DNA from: JAIXUI01 sp943373175
Lineage (GTDB): Bacteria; Bacteroidota; Bacteroidia; UBA7662; JAIXUI01
Length of the DNA: 54,249 nucleotides
Reading direction: 5' to 3'
NCBI GenBank assembly: GCA_943373175.1
Contig: CALSBM010000011.1
Coordinates: 1 to 54,249 of the forward strand
Shown here one piece after another: positions 1-8,058 of the stretch (its first letter is position 1; the number at the start of each line of letters is the position of its first letter). Position numbers and translations under genes: made by a program. The notes below the pieces were generated by a model, which was not told the origin of the DNA, ran no database searches, and saw only the letters and a program-made list of their open reading frames with translations.

Positions 1-1
1 G

Positions 2-190
2 TTAATACTGGACAACCCAACAGCTATGGCTCAGGGCAACCCACCGCCACCACCAACGAATGGCGGTAATTCAGGAGGCCCACCACCACCACCACCACCG
101 ATAGGGGTACCATTAGATGGGGGTTTGAGTGCACTTCTGGCAGCAGGAGTAGCTCTTGGAGCAAAGAAATTCAGGAAAGTGCAGGCTTAG
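2..190 (+). CDS. PID-CTERM-like small surface protein (3' end only)
   Basis: The reading frame enters from the left edge and ends with TAG. The visible 62 residues finish a signal peptide (ending near PTAMAQ), then a low-complexity linker rich in Pro, Gly and Asn (runs of five and seven prolines), then the tail GVPLDGGLSALLAAGVALG followed by a basic end (AKKFRKVQA). A short P-(I/L)-D-G-G motif, a small hydrophobic helix and a terminal Lys/Arg cluster is the layout of the PID-CTERM sorting tail known in Bacteroidota. This suggests a very short exported protein that is almost all linker plus anchor. The function is unknown, and the N-terminus lies outside the window. A strong terminator follows 27 bases later. 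Confidence 0.75.
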   Translation, partial: LILDNPTAMAQGNPPPPPTNGGNSGGPPPPPPPIGVPLDGGLSALLAAGVALGAKKFRKVQA

Positions 191-216
191 AACCAGCCCC
201 AATTGAAAACAAGAAA

Positions 217-246
217 GCCGGAAGATGTAAGTCTTCCGGCTTTTTT
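217..246 (+). terminator. Intrinsic terminator after the PID-CTERM gene
   Basis: A perfect 9-bp stem, GCCGGAAGA / TCTTCCGGC, with a 6-base loop is followed directly by six T residues. It sits 27 bases after the stop of the PID-CTERM gene. On the other strand the stem is preceded by a run of A, so it could also act on the minus-strand gene that stops at 266. Confidence 0.9.
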
Positions 247-265
247 AGTTAGTTTAACGTATGCT

Positions 266-445
266 CTATTTTAGTTTTCGTCCTGCAAGTATTAAGAATA
301 TTCCAATTAAAACAAGCAGAAGGTTACCCGTAAAATAACCCCAACCATATATGGAAAGCTTTTCTATCTCGAGATCAACAGAGGTTATTAATCCTATGAG
401 AATTAAAATTGCTCCAATGATTATTAGAATTCTTTTTACACTCAA
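266..445 (-). CDS. Small two-helix membrane protein, unknown
   Basis: A 59-residue frame on the minus strand, starting with TTG at 445 and ending with TAG at 266. The protein has two clear hydrophobic segments, RILIIIGAILILIGLITS and FTGNLLLVLIGIFLILAG, joined by a short polar stretch (VDLEIEKLSIYGWGY), and ends in the basic tail RKLK. This is a helical hairpin. It begins 18 bases after the stop of the Bor-like lipoprotein gene and is probably cotranscribed with it. No family is recognised. The start is uncertain because no ATG is available; a GTA codon lies just before the TTG. The two-helix pattern and sound frame make it more than chance, but it is short. Confidence 0.55.
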   Translation of the reverse strand: MSVKRILIIIGAILILIGLITSVDLEIEKLSIYGWGYFTGNLLLVLIGIFLILAGRKLK

Positions 446-462
446 TACACAAAAGATAGTAA

Positions 463-753
463 CTATCTTTTTACTATAGTAGTTGTAGGTGTGTAAATTC
501 CAAGAGTTAACGCATTTATTAAGCCGTCGATAAATGTTATTTTTGTTGTTACCTCATAGTCAGTTGCGCCTTTTGCCATTTCTTTCGCATCTGCAGTTGC
601 AACTGGAGCAAGGCCATAAATTAAGTAATGATTCATTTTTCTAGTCTCTAGACCACTTTGTGCGCCTTTACCAACTACTGTTGTATAGGTGTAACAAGAA
701 CATAACATAGTTGAAAGTGCGAGTCCTACCAAGAGGATTTTAAAATTTTTCAT
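463..753 (-). CDS. Bor/Iss-family lipoprotein
   Basis: The 96-residue product begins with a lipoprotein signal (LALSTMLCSC, probable lipidated Cys at residue 18 or 20). The rest matches the layout of phage lambda Bor and E. coli Iss: a His-containing segment (MNHYLIYGLAP), a central alanine and glycine-rich part, and the diagnostic ending FIDGLINALTLGIYTP. Bor/Iss proteins are outer-membrane lipoproteins linked to serum resistance in enterobacteria; the role in Bacteroidota is unknown, where they seem to be ordinary chromosomal genes. A small membrane protein gene follows in the same direction. Confidence 0.85.
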   Translation of the reverse strand: MKNFKILLVGLALSTMLCSCYTYTTVVGKGAQSGLETRKMNHYLIYGLAPVATADAKEMAKGATDYEVTTKITFIDGLINALTLGIYTPTTTIVKR

Positions 754-885
754 GGTTTTTGTTTTTTATAAATTTAGATACTGGTTTTGGCTTACACTAA
801 AAAGATGTTAAAGAATAGCCTTAATTAACAAATAGACATGGTTTGTCGTTTTGCTATGTCGTTTTTAACAATATGTAAATATAAT

Positions 886-1530
886 TCATCTCATATCCAC
901 AACTTCAACTCCAGGATAAGCCTTTTTGTCGAAGACAAACTCTTTATCGGTAGCAGGTGGTGTTTGGCCGATGCTGTTGATGGTATATACGATGTTGTTA
1001 CCACTCTTTTGAAACACTTTACCCATTTGAAGAAGATTCGTACGAGGGTCTATCCACAGTCTAATTTTAAAGTAGTTCTTCTTTTTATCTATTGGTGTAA
1101 GATCTACCATTGTCAAGTTTTTCTTTTTGATAGAAGTTTGTCCTGCTGCTGTAGCAGTAAATCCTGATTCGTAAATAGTGAACAAGTTAGCAGGGTTTAT
1201 TTCACCCATTTCAGGCTTGTAATGATCAATTTGAACTTCATTAACCTCAGGGGAATAGGTATATAAAGTACTACCGTCGCATAATAGCTTTTGATCCTGT
1301 AAATCAAGACTAAATCGCTTTCCTGAAACCACTAAGATTGCTTTTTGTGATTGATTAGTTTTGTCTTTAAGGTTCTCGATTAGAATATTGAATTGGGCAC
1401 GAATTGTTTTCATACCCCTATATTTTGCTGAAGTCTTTTTCAAAAAAGCGTTAGCATCTGCTGTTCTGTTTTGAGCTGTAGTGCTATAAGAAAGTAATAG
1501 AAGACTAAGTCCGAAAAGGATTTTTTTCAT
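886..1530 (-). CDS. lolA: LolA-like outer-membrane lipoprotein carrier
   Basis: The 214-residue protein has a Sec signal peptide (MKKILFGLSLLLLSYSTTAQ). The mature part has the LolA pattern: an N-terminal helix (NAFLKKTSAKYRGMKTIRAQF), beta strands carrying a bound-lipid cavity, a segment with YTYSPEVNEVQI, and a later strand pair ending with FVFDKKAYPGVEVVD. LolA moves lipoproteins across the periplasm from LolCDE to the outer membrane. In Bacteroidota, LolA-like genes commonly sit next to ftsK, as here (30 bases after the ftsK stop), so cotranscription is likely. The length fits the family. LolA versus a broader LolA-fold protein cannot be settled by eye. Confidence 0.88.
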   Translation of the reverse strand: MKKILFGLSLLLLSYSTTAQNRTADANAFLKKTSAKYRGMKTIRAQFNILIENLKDKTNQSQKAILVVSGKRFSLDLQDQKLLCDGSTLYTYSPEVNEVQIDHYKPEMGEINPANLFTIYESGFTATAAGQTSIKKKNLTMVDLTPIDKKKNYFKIRLWIDPRTNLLQMGKVFQKSGNNIVYTINSIGQTPPATDKEFVFDKKAYPGVEVVDMR

Positions 1531-1560
1531 GATTATTAAGCAGGTTATTTTTACCGATAC

Positions 1561-4050
1561 TTATTTCAGGTTATTTAAGAATGTTTTAAGATGCATTTCA
1601 AGCGCATATTCATCCGGAATCAAAACATCTCGTGCTTTGCTTCCTTCAAAAGACCCTACAATTCCGGCTGCTTCCAATTGGTCAATTAGTCTGCCAGCTC
1701 TATTGTATCCAAGTTTTAATTTCCTTTGAAGCAACGATGTGGATCCTTGTTGAGCGATTACAATTAATCTTGCAGCTTGTTCAAAAAGAGGATCAATTGA
1801 TTCTGAATTTATTTCTGCCGGGCCTGTAACTTCTCCATTTCCATCTACTTCTGGCAATAGGAACGCATCAGGGTAGCCTCGCTGACTTCCGATGAATTCA
1901 CACACCTTTTCAACTTCTGGGGTATCTACAAATGGACATTGCAATCGTATTACATTCGAGCCATTGGAAAGTAGCATATCGCCGTTTCCGATTAGTTGTT
2001 GTGCTCCTCCTTGATCAAGAATGGTTCTTGAATCTGTAACTGAGGTTACCTTGAAAGCAATTCGTGCAGGGAAATTGGCTTTTATTGTACCAGTAATAAT
2101 GTTTACAGATGGACGCTGGGTGGCAATGATTAAATGAATTCCTACTGCTCGTGCTAACTGGGCAAGACGTGCAATGGGGAGCTCAACTTCCTTACCTGCG
2201 GTCATCATTAAATCAGCAAATTCGTCCACCACTAATACGATAAATGGCATAAATTGATGGCCATTATTAGGGCTTAAACGCCTGTTAGTAAATTTGTGGT
2301 TGTACTCAGATATATTTCTTGCTTGGGCATCTTTGAGTAAATCGTAACGTCGATCCATTTCAAAAACAAGCGATTTGAGCGTATTTACAACTTTACTGGT
2401 GTCAGTGATAATGGCATCTTCTTCACCGGGTAGCTTTGCTAGGAAATGCCTTTCTATGTGCTTGAATAAGCTCAACTCTACTTTTTTAGGGTCAACAAGT
2501 ATAAGCTTAAGCTCTGCTGGATGTTTGCGATAAATAAGTGATAATAGAACAGCGTTTATTCCTACAGATTTTCCTTGTCCTGTTGCCCCTGCGATTAAGA
2601 GGTGAGGCATTTTAGCTAGATCAGCAATATAGATTTCATTAGCGATAGTTTTACCTAAAGCTAGAGGTAGCGCAAAATTAGATTTCCTGAATTTCTCTGA
2701 ATTCAGCATGCTCCTCATGGCCACCATTTCCCTGTCTCTATTAGGAACTTCTATTCCAATTGTACCAGTACCGGGCATTGGCGCAATGATTCGGATTCCT
2801 AAGGCTGCTAAACTTAATGCGATATCATCTTCGAGGTTTTTGATTTTGGAAATCTTGATGCCAGGTGCAGGCACAATTTCATAAAGTGTTACGGTTGGCC
2901 CTACAGTAGCACTGATTTTCGATATTTTAATATCGTAATGGCCGAGCGTTGTTACGATTTGGTCAGAATTCTTCTTTAGTTCTATCTCTGAAACGCTTAT
3001 TTTCTTGACATCGTGATCGATTAATAAATCAATTTCTGGATATCTATAGCTGCTAAGGTCAAGTTTAGGGTCATAGAGTCCGAGGCTCTCTAACTGAGGA
3101 GGCAACCCTGATCCCTCGTCATCGGTAAAGTCATCAACTTCCGGAACATGTATTTCATCGAGAATAGTTGTTTTAACTTGTGGGTCGGTAGATGAAAAAT
3201 CCAACACCTCGGGTTCGCTGGTTGTTCTTACAGGTGGAGTGAAAGGATCGGGAACAATTTCAAAAGCTGGCGCATTCTCTTCCTCTTTTAGCTTAGCTAA
3301 TAAATCAGTTTCTTCCCTGTTTCTTTGACTTTTTGCCTTCTGAGCATCTGATTCATTCTGCGATACAGTAGTAACCTGGTCCGGATGCTCTTTTTTTCTT
3401 TCTGGCCATTTAAGTTTTATATTGAATACTAATAGAAAACACAAGCACCAGAAGAATATAAGAATAAATCCTGTACCTAAGACTCCTGTTTTAATGCTGA
3501 GCCAAGAGGCAAGATAGTGACCAAACGCCCCACCACCGATATCCCAGTTTTCTGAGAGCAGCAATTCAGTTAAGTACGAAATACTGAGCGAAATAGCTAC
3601 CATAGCCACTACTGTTCTAAAGAATCGCAATAGAAGAGACAGTTTCAAGTTAATGAACAGAATCTTTAAACTAATTAGCAGCAGCATGTAAACATATCCA
3701 AAGGAGGCAATGCCAAAGCCATTTAACAACAAGTACTGCCCAAGCCACGCACCAAATTCTCCGATTAGATTAGATGGCTTGTTTGCTTTTTCTCCATTTC
3801 CTGAACGCAGAACAATGTCTTGATCCATCAAGGAAGTGTTAAGTGCAGACAGAAAGGCGAAACCTAGAAAGAATGTAAAAAGCAATAGTGCTCCGCCTAA
3901 AAAAAGTCTTTTTTGGGGAATGGTGTTGATAAAGCGAATTATCGTAGTCAAGAACGACGATTCATTCTCGCGTGGTTTCCGGACTTTTTTCTCTTGCTTA
4001 GAACGAGTGCCAGATTTTTCTTCGGTTTCTTGACGTGGAGTGTTCGCCAT
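1561..4050 (-). CDS. ftsK: DNA translocase FtsK
   Basis: The protein couples chromosome segregation to cell division at the septum. The chosen start gives 829 residues (MANTPRQETEEKSG); the frame stays open 52 codons further upstream, but that part overlaps the end of the preceding gene. Four membrane segments lie in about residues 40-210, followed by an acidic linker. The motor has Walker A GATGQGKS near residue 487 and Walker B LVVDEFADL near residue 603. The C-terminal gamma winged-helix domain (LLQRKLKLGYNRAGRLIDQL, about residues 770-797) would read polar KOPS-like sites. It lies 37 bases after the thioredoxin-like gene and just before lolA. Confidence 0.97.
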   Translation of the reverse strand: MANTPRQETEEKSGTRSKQEKKVRKPRENESSFLTTIIRFINTIPQKRLFLGGALLLFTFFLGFAFLSALNTSLMDQDIVLRSGNGEKANKPSNLIGEFGAWLGQYLLLNGFGIASFGYVYMLLLISLKILFINLKLSLLLRFFRTVVAMVAISLSISYLTELLLSENWDIGGGAFGHYLASWLSIKTGVLGTGFILIFFWCLCFLLVFNIKLKWPERKKEHPDQVTTVSQNESDAQKAKSQRNREETDLLAKLKEEENAPAFEIVPDPFTPPVRTTSEPEVLDFSSTDPQVKTTILDEIHVPEVDDFTDDEGSGLPPQLESLGLYDPKLDLSSYRYPEIDLLIDHDVKKISVSEIELKKNSDQIVTTLGHYDIKISKISATVGPTVTLYEIVPAPGIKISKIKNLEDDIALSLAALGIRIIAPMPGTGTIGIEVPNRDREMVAMRSMLNSEKFRKSNFALPLALGKTIANEIYIADLAKMPHLLIAGATGQGKSVGINAVLLSLIYRKHPAELKLILVDPKKVELSLFKHIERHFLAKLPGEEDAIITDTSKVVNTLKSLVFEMDRRYDLLKDAQARNISEYNHKFTNRRLSPNNGHQFMPFIVLVVDEFADLMMTAGKEVELPIARLAQLARAVGIHLIIATQRPSVNIITGTIKANFPARIAFKVTSVTDSRTILDQGGAQQLIGNGDMLLSNGSNVIRLQCPFVDTPEVEKVCEFIGSQRGYPDAFLLPEVDGNGEVTGPAEINSESIDPLFEQAARLIVIAQQGSTSLLQRKLKLGYNRAGRLIDQLEAAGIVGSFEGSKARDVLIPDEYALEMHLKTFLNNLK

Positions 4051-4087
4051 GTATGAGAGGGGGTCAACAAAGATAAGCCCCTTGTTG

Positions 4088-5356
4088 TCAATTAGGTTTA
4101 GCAGACTGTCTAAGCATTTCTTCGAGTTGTAAACTGAAGTTCTTTTTGTAAGACTCAAAGTAAGAACCCGTTCCAGGCCCCGAAAAACCTGTATGAACGG
4201 CAGCAACTTCTCCTTTTTTATTAAGGATTATAGTGGTGGGATAGGCAAATAAGTTCTTAAGGAAGTTTAACCGTTGAATCACCTCCTTAGCATCGGCTTT
4301 GCCTGCATGAATTAATTCATAAGGGACATTAAAACGCTTTCTCATTCTGTCAAGGTTGTCAGCGGCTTTTTCCGGCATATTGGTTCTTTCGAATGCGAGG
4401 CCTACAATTTCAAGGCCTCTATCGTGATATTTCCTGTACAATTCAGCCATGAATGCGGTTTCATCACCACAGTTGGCGCACCAAGTTCCCATAATGTTAA
4501 GCACAACTACTTTGCCTTCAAACTTGCCGGTTGAGAAGTTAAGAACACTGCTATCTGGCAAGGTGATAAAAATGTTCGACTTCCGTTTTAATTGAGTAAG
4601 ATTGAATGGGTCTGGAAGTTTGAACGTAGAATCCAATGTAGCCTCGAACTTTGTACCGATTTTACCGGTGTTGAAGTACTCTCCTGACATGGTATTTCCT
4701 AATTTCCTAGCATTGAAAAGAAAAATCATAGATCCGTCGAAACCGCTCAAATACATGGAGTCGCCGTCTGCAATCCCACTAAGGAAGCGATAGTCTCCTG
4801 TCGGAGTAAGAAATGTTCCAGAGATATTAATCCCATTCTGAGTGAATTTGCCAATTGCCAAGGAAGTGTCACTTAGATTACTGGTTATAAAACGGGTTTT
4901 CCACATACCTTCAAAATTCTCTGGTTGTCCAGGCCTGTGAGCTGCGAATTTGTAAGGCTGCTTGGCTACAGCCTGAAAGGGAGTAATGATAGTCTGATCG
5001 AAACGTACGCGATGAAGGCTGCCTTTCAGGCTATCGCCAGTTTGATTTATCCCGGCAATAAGCACAGCTTCATAAACTGGAAGACGTATAATGATGGAAT
5101 CCCCAATGATTTCAATTTCTCGACTTGAGATTACCTCATCTCCATTTTCTAATTCAAACGAAACACCGTCGGTATTGTTAAGTTTTTTTAAGGTGAAGAG
5201 AAAGGGTAATTCACCACCTGCGGTAGTAATAGTTCCGCGCCATTGAGAGTAGCTCAGTATGAACTTTTTGTCAATGTTGATTCCTGGCTTGCAGGCCACA
5301 ATATTGACAAAAAGCATAGAGATAATCAGGATTAAAAACCGAAAATACTGATGCAT
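4088..5356 (-). CDS. TlpA/thioredoxin-family lipoprotein
   Basis: The start at 5356 (MHQYFRFLILIISML) gives a 422-residue lipoprotein with lipobox FVNIVAC. The N-terminal two thirds is a beta-rich domain of the DUF4369 kind often found before thioredoxin domains in Bacteroidota. The C-terminal third is thioredoxin-like with active site GTWCANCGDE near residue 294, then MPEKAADNLDR and the cis-Pro segment FAYPTTIILNKKGE. It would be a periplasm-facing thiol-disulfide reductase, perhaps for cytochrome maturation or protein repair. An upstream in-frame ATG at 5401 would add 15 residues before the signal and is disfavoured. It shares a 54-base divergent promoter region with queA and is followed by ftsK. 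Confidence 0.9.
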   Translation of the reverse strand: MHQYFRFLILIISMLFVNIVACKPGINIDKKFILSYSQWRGTITTAGGELPFLFTLKKLNNTDGVSFELENGDEVISSREIEIIGDSIIIRLPVYEAVLIAGINQTGDSLKGSLHRVRFDQTIITPFQAVAKQPYKFAAHRPGQPENFEGMWKTRFITSNLSDTSLAIGKFTQNGINISGTFLTPTGDYRFLSGIADGDSMYLSGFDGSMIFLFNARKLGNTMSGEYFNTGKIGTKFEATLDSTFKLPDPFNLTQLKRKSNIFITLPDSSVLNFSTGKFEGKVVVLNIMGTWCANCGDETAFMAELYRKYHDRGLEIVGLAFERTNMPEKAADNLDRMRKRFNVPYELIHAGKADAKEVIQRLNFLKNLFAYPTTIILNKKGEVAAVHTGFSGPGTGSYFESYKKNFSLQLEEMLRQSAKPN

Positions 5357-5372
5357 AGAATTGGGAGCAGAG

Positions 5373-5380
5373 TAGCTTTG
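5373..5380 (+). promoter_or_regulatory. Bacteroidota -7 box for queA
   Basis: TAGCTTTG matches the Bacteroidota -7 consensus TAnnTTTG, 30 bases before the queA ATG. No good TTTG/TTG -33 box is seen at 17-23 bases upstream, so only half of the signal is supported. Confidence 0.45.
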
Positions 5381-5410
5381 TGCGAAATTAAAAGCATACA
5401 AGAAAACAGC

Positions 5411-6637
5411 ATGTTAAGGCATCCTAAAACTCTCCAAATCCAGAATTTCAACTATGAGTTGCCGGAATCTCGAATTGCTCAATATCCTCTCGCTATTCGG
5501 GATGAATCCAAATTATTAGTGTTCGAGAATGAACAAATCCGAGATCGCGTGTTTTACGACCTGCATGAAGAATTGCCTTCTGACACCTTATTGGTTTTTA
5601 ATGATACGAAAGTGGTGCAGGTAAGATTGCAATTTGAGCGAGCAACAGGTGGGAAGATTGAAGTGTTTTGCCTTGAACCAGCCGTCCACGAAGACATTCA
5701 GTTGGGTATGGGCAGGCAAGGGGAGGCAACATGGAATTGTTTATTAGGCAATGCTAGAAAGTGGAATGAAGAAGCACTTACTGCTTCCCGTTGCTGGCAA
5801 CATGCCTATGTTTGCGTAACGGCTACAAAGATTAAGGCCATTGGCGAACAGTTTCAAATACATTTTTCCTGGATACCCGCTCATTTTAGTTTTGCTGAAA
5901 TGCTTGAGCATATAGGGTTAATTCCTTTGCCACCTTACATGAAACGACAAGCTGGCGAAGAGGACCGGATGCGTTATCAAACCGTATATGCACGCCAGTC
6001 TGGAGCTGTAGCTGCACCCACTGCAGGTTTGCATTTTACAGATAGGGTATTTGTTTCTTTGAATGAAAAAGGGGTTGAAAGACAATTTTTAACCCTTCAT
6101 GTAGGAGCTGGAACCTTTAAGCCTGTTAAAGCCGATGTGATGGAGAACCATGAAATGCATTCAGAAGAAATTTATATTGAGAAATCACTGATAATCCGTC
6201 TTATTGAACAGCCCAAGGTAGTTGCTGTTGGCACCACTTCTATGCGAAGTTTGGAGTCGTTGTACTGGTTAGGGGTTCATTTATCAGATCAAGCAAACAT
6301 CAATAAAACCGAATTATACGTAGGACAATGGGATCCCTATGAGTTGCCTCAGGGCATTTCTGTGAAGACAGCATTGGAGTCAATCTTAAACTATTTGAAT
6401 CACCATAATACGGAGTTTATTCATGCACGCACTAGCCTAATGATTGCGCCTTCCTACCCGTTTAAAATGGTTGATGGTCTGATAACCAATTTTCATCAAC
6501 CGGAGAGCACGCTTTTGTTGCTTATTTCAGCATTTATTGGGGATAAATGGAAGCAATTGTATGACCATGCACTGAAAAACGACTATCGTTTTCTTAGCTA
6601 TGGCGATAGTTCGTTGCTTTGGAGAGCAAACGGCTAA
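5411..6637 (+). CDS. queA: tRNA preQ1 ribosyltransferase-isomerase QueA
   Basis: QueA moves the ribosyl group of S-adenosylmethionine onto preQ1 at tRNA position 34, making epoxyqueuosine. The 408-residue product has the family N-terminus (FNYELPESRIAQYPL), the segment FNDTKVVQVRL, then GLIPLPPYMKRQAGEEDRMRY, the strongly conserved APTAGLHFT, HVGAGTFKPV, and the late GLITNFHQPESTLL. It is somewhat longer than the enterobacterial enzyme, with inserts around residues 90-140 and 300, as in other Bacteroidota. The ATG at 5411 is preferred over the 5351 frame start, which lies inside the divergent gene. The stop overlaps the lpxH stop by 4 bases (convergent). Confidence 0.96.
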   Translation: MLRHPKTLQIQNFNYELPESRIAQYPLAIRDESKLLVFENEQIRDRVFYDLHEELPSDTLLVFNDTKVVQVRLQFERATGGKIEVFCLEPAVHEDIQLGMGRQGEATWNCLLGNARKWNEEALTASRCWQHAYVCVTATKIKAIGEQFQIHFSWIPAHFSFAEMLEHIGLIPLPPYMKRQAGEEDRMRYQTVYARQSGAVAAPTAGLHFTDRVFVSLNEKGVERQFLTLHVGAGTFKPVKADVMENHEMHSEEIYIEKSLIIRLIEQPKVVAVGTTSMRSLESLYWLGVHLSDQANINKTELYVGQWDPYELPQGISVKTALESILNYLNHHNTEFIHARTSLMIAPSYPFKMVDGLITNFHQPESTLLLLISAFIGDKWKQLYDHALKNDYRFLSYGDSSLLWRANG

Positions 6638-7443
6638 GAACCAGCGTAAGTTTCTAAGGCCATTTCATTTCCAGAGAAGTGGCCATACGTTTTTTTGTTG
6701 AACCATTCCCCCAGGTTGATGTAACGAGAAGTAGTTCCGGGAAGCGGAATATCAAGAGCTAAATGGCGGTGACCGAATATGTAGTAGTCTGCGGGATTAA
6801 GTGTTAACTGGCGAATGCAGTATTGATAGAGAAATTCTTTCTCACCGAGAAACTCTTGGCTTTCATGATTATGCTCCCGGCTTTTTCCTGACCAGAACTG
6901 AGCCATACCAAAGGAAAGATTCGGATGGATGCGGGCAAATAGCCATTGATTGAAAGGGTTCCTAAAGACTCTTTTGATAAACTTATATCCTTTATCTCCC
7001 GGCCCAAGTCCATCGCCATGCGCAATAAAGAAGCGTTTTCCTAAGAACTCGAACTGTAGCTTATTGGGGAAAACCGTAACCCCTACTTCCTGTTCGAGAT
7101 AACCAAACTGCCACATATCATGATTGCCCAAAAACGTATAAACAGGAATTCCAGAGTCGGTGATTTCGGCAAGTTTACCAAGTAAACGAGTATAGCCTTT
7201 TGGCGCAGTGTAACGATATTCAAACCAAAAATCAAACAAGTCGCCAACAAGAAATATGGCTGCTGCCTTTGGAGCAACTTGGTCCAGCCAACGAACAATT
7301 TCCTTTTCTCTAGCTAAACTGGATTTATAATCCGGAATACCGAGGTGAAAGTCAGAGGCAAAAAAGAGCTCCCTTTTCCCTTCCTTAAAACGCAAGGTAT
7401 TATTCTTCGTCAACGAGGAAGAGGAAAAGCTCTTTGGGTCCAT
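6634..7443 (-). CDS. lpxH: UDP-2,3-diacylglucosamine diphosphatase (LpxH-like)
   Basis: This metallophosphoesterase splits UDP-2,3-diacylglucosamine to lipid X in lipid A synthesis. In order it shows SDFHLG, VGDLFDFWFEY, FLGNHDMW, FIAHGDGLGPGDKGYK and IFGHRHLALD, which are the metal-binding motifs of the LpxH/LpxG calcineurin-like family. The length is 269 residues. The ATG at 7443 overlaps the end of the LUD gene by 44 bases; a TTG 11 codons later would trim most of that overlap and leave the domain intact. The 11 extra residues (MDPKSFSSSSL) look non-essential, so the start is open. Confidence 0.88.
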   Translation of the reverse strand: MDPKSFSSSSLTKNNTLRFKEGKRELFFASDFHLGIPDYKSSLAREKEIVRWLDQVAPKAAAIFLVGDLFDFWFEYRYTAPKGYTRLLGKLAEITDSGIPVYTFLGNHDMWQFGYLEQEVGVTVFPNKLQFEFLGKRFFIAHGDGLGPGDKGYKFIKRVFRNPFNQWLFARIHPNLSFGMAQFWSGKSREHNHESQEFLGEKEFLYQYCIRQLTLNPADYYIFGHRHLALDIPLPGTTSRYINLGEWFNKKTYGHFSGNEMALETYAGS

Positions 7444-8041
7444 GGGCGCCTCGGACTAAAGTTTTTTCGATATCAGCGGTACGACTTGGGCCTGAAATGT
7501 TACAAATCATAGAAGGAAGCGCATCTCCATATTGGTCTTTTATCATGGCATAAGAAGTTCGCAAATCGGGCACTAATTGTTCCGGACTTGCAATTACAAT
7601 ATGAATCGGAGGCAGAATAGTTGAACTTCGCCCATAAGGCTGTCGGGAAGAAACCATTATACCACCAGTGAAAGAAATTAATGCTTCGCAACCGGTAATT
7701 ACTGCTTCTGCATCTTCAAATGGCGGACTTTGAATTTCAAAAAGCATAGTGTCGGATAGGCGGGCAATCAATTGAGAGTCAAGACATGCAAGCTTTGACC
7801 AACCTCTGCTTTGAATCAGGTTTTTTATCGTAACCTTAAAGTCCAACTCTGATTCGCAGAAGGCAAAATTGCCCCCGAGTGCTACAAACTTTTCAGCAAA
7901 CTCAAAGGCTGGGTCTTCGTGGCTGGGTTGAAAAACATTTGTTTCAAAATCTTTTACTTCCTCTTTAGGAGAAGTTTTATGCAATAATGCCCTTCGTATT
8001 TTCTTGAGCACTTGTTCTCTCGCATTTTCGATTCCAGCCAT
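7400..8041 (-). CDS. LUD-domain protein (LutC/YkgG family)
   Basis: The 213-residue protein has the LutC layout: an N-terminal helix (NAREQVLKKIRRAL), a Rossmann-like core, the segment DAEAVITGCEALISFTGGIM, then ILPPIHIVIASPEQLVPD and the ending ISGPSRTADIEKTLVRGAHG. In LutABC the protein takes part in L-lactate oxidation to pyruvate, but here no lutA or lutB is adjacent. In Bacteroidota this gene is usually found alone next to ftsH, as here (17 bases after its stop), so lactate use should not be assumed. Confidence 0.9.
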   Translation of the reverse strand: MAGIENAREQVLKKIRRALLHKTSPKEEVKDFETNVFQPSHEDPAFEFAEKFVALGGNFAFCESELDFKVTIKNLIQSRGWSKLACLDSQLIARLSDTMLFEIQSPPFEDAEAVITGCEALISFTGGIMVSSRQPYGRSSTILPPIHIVIASPEQLVPDLRTSYAMIKDQYGDALPSMICNISGPSRTADIEKTLVRGAHGPKELFLFLVDEE

Positions 8042-8058
8042 TTCAAACAGACTTCAGT

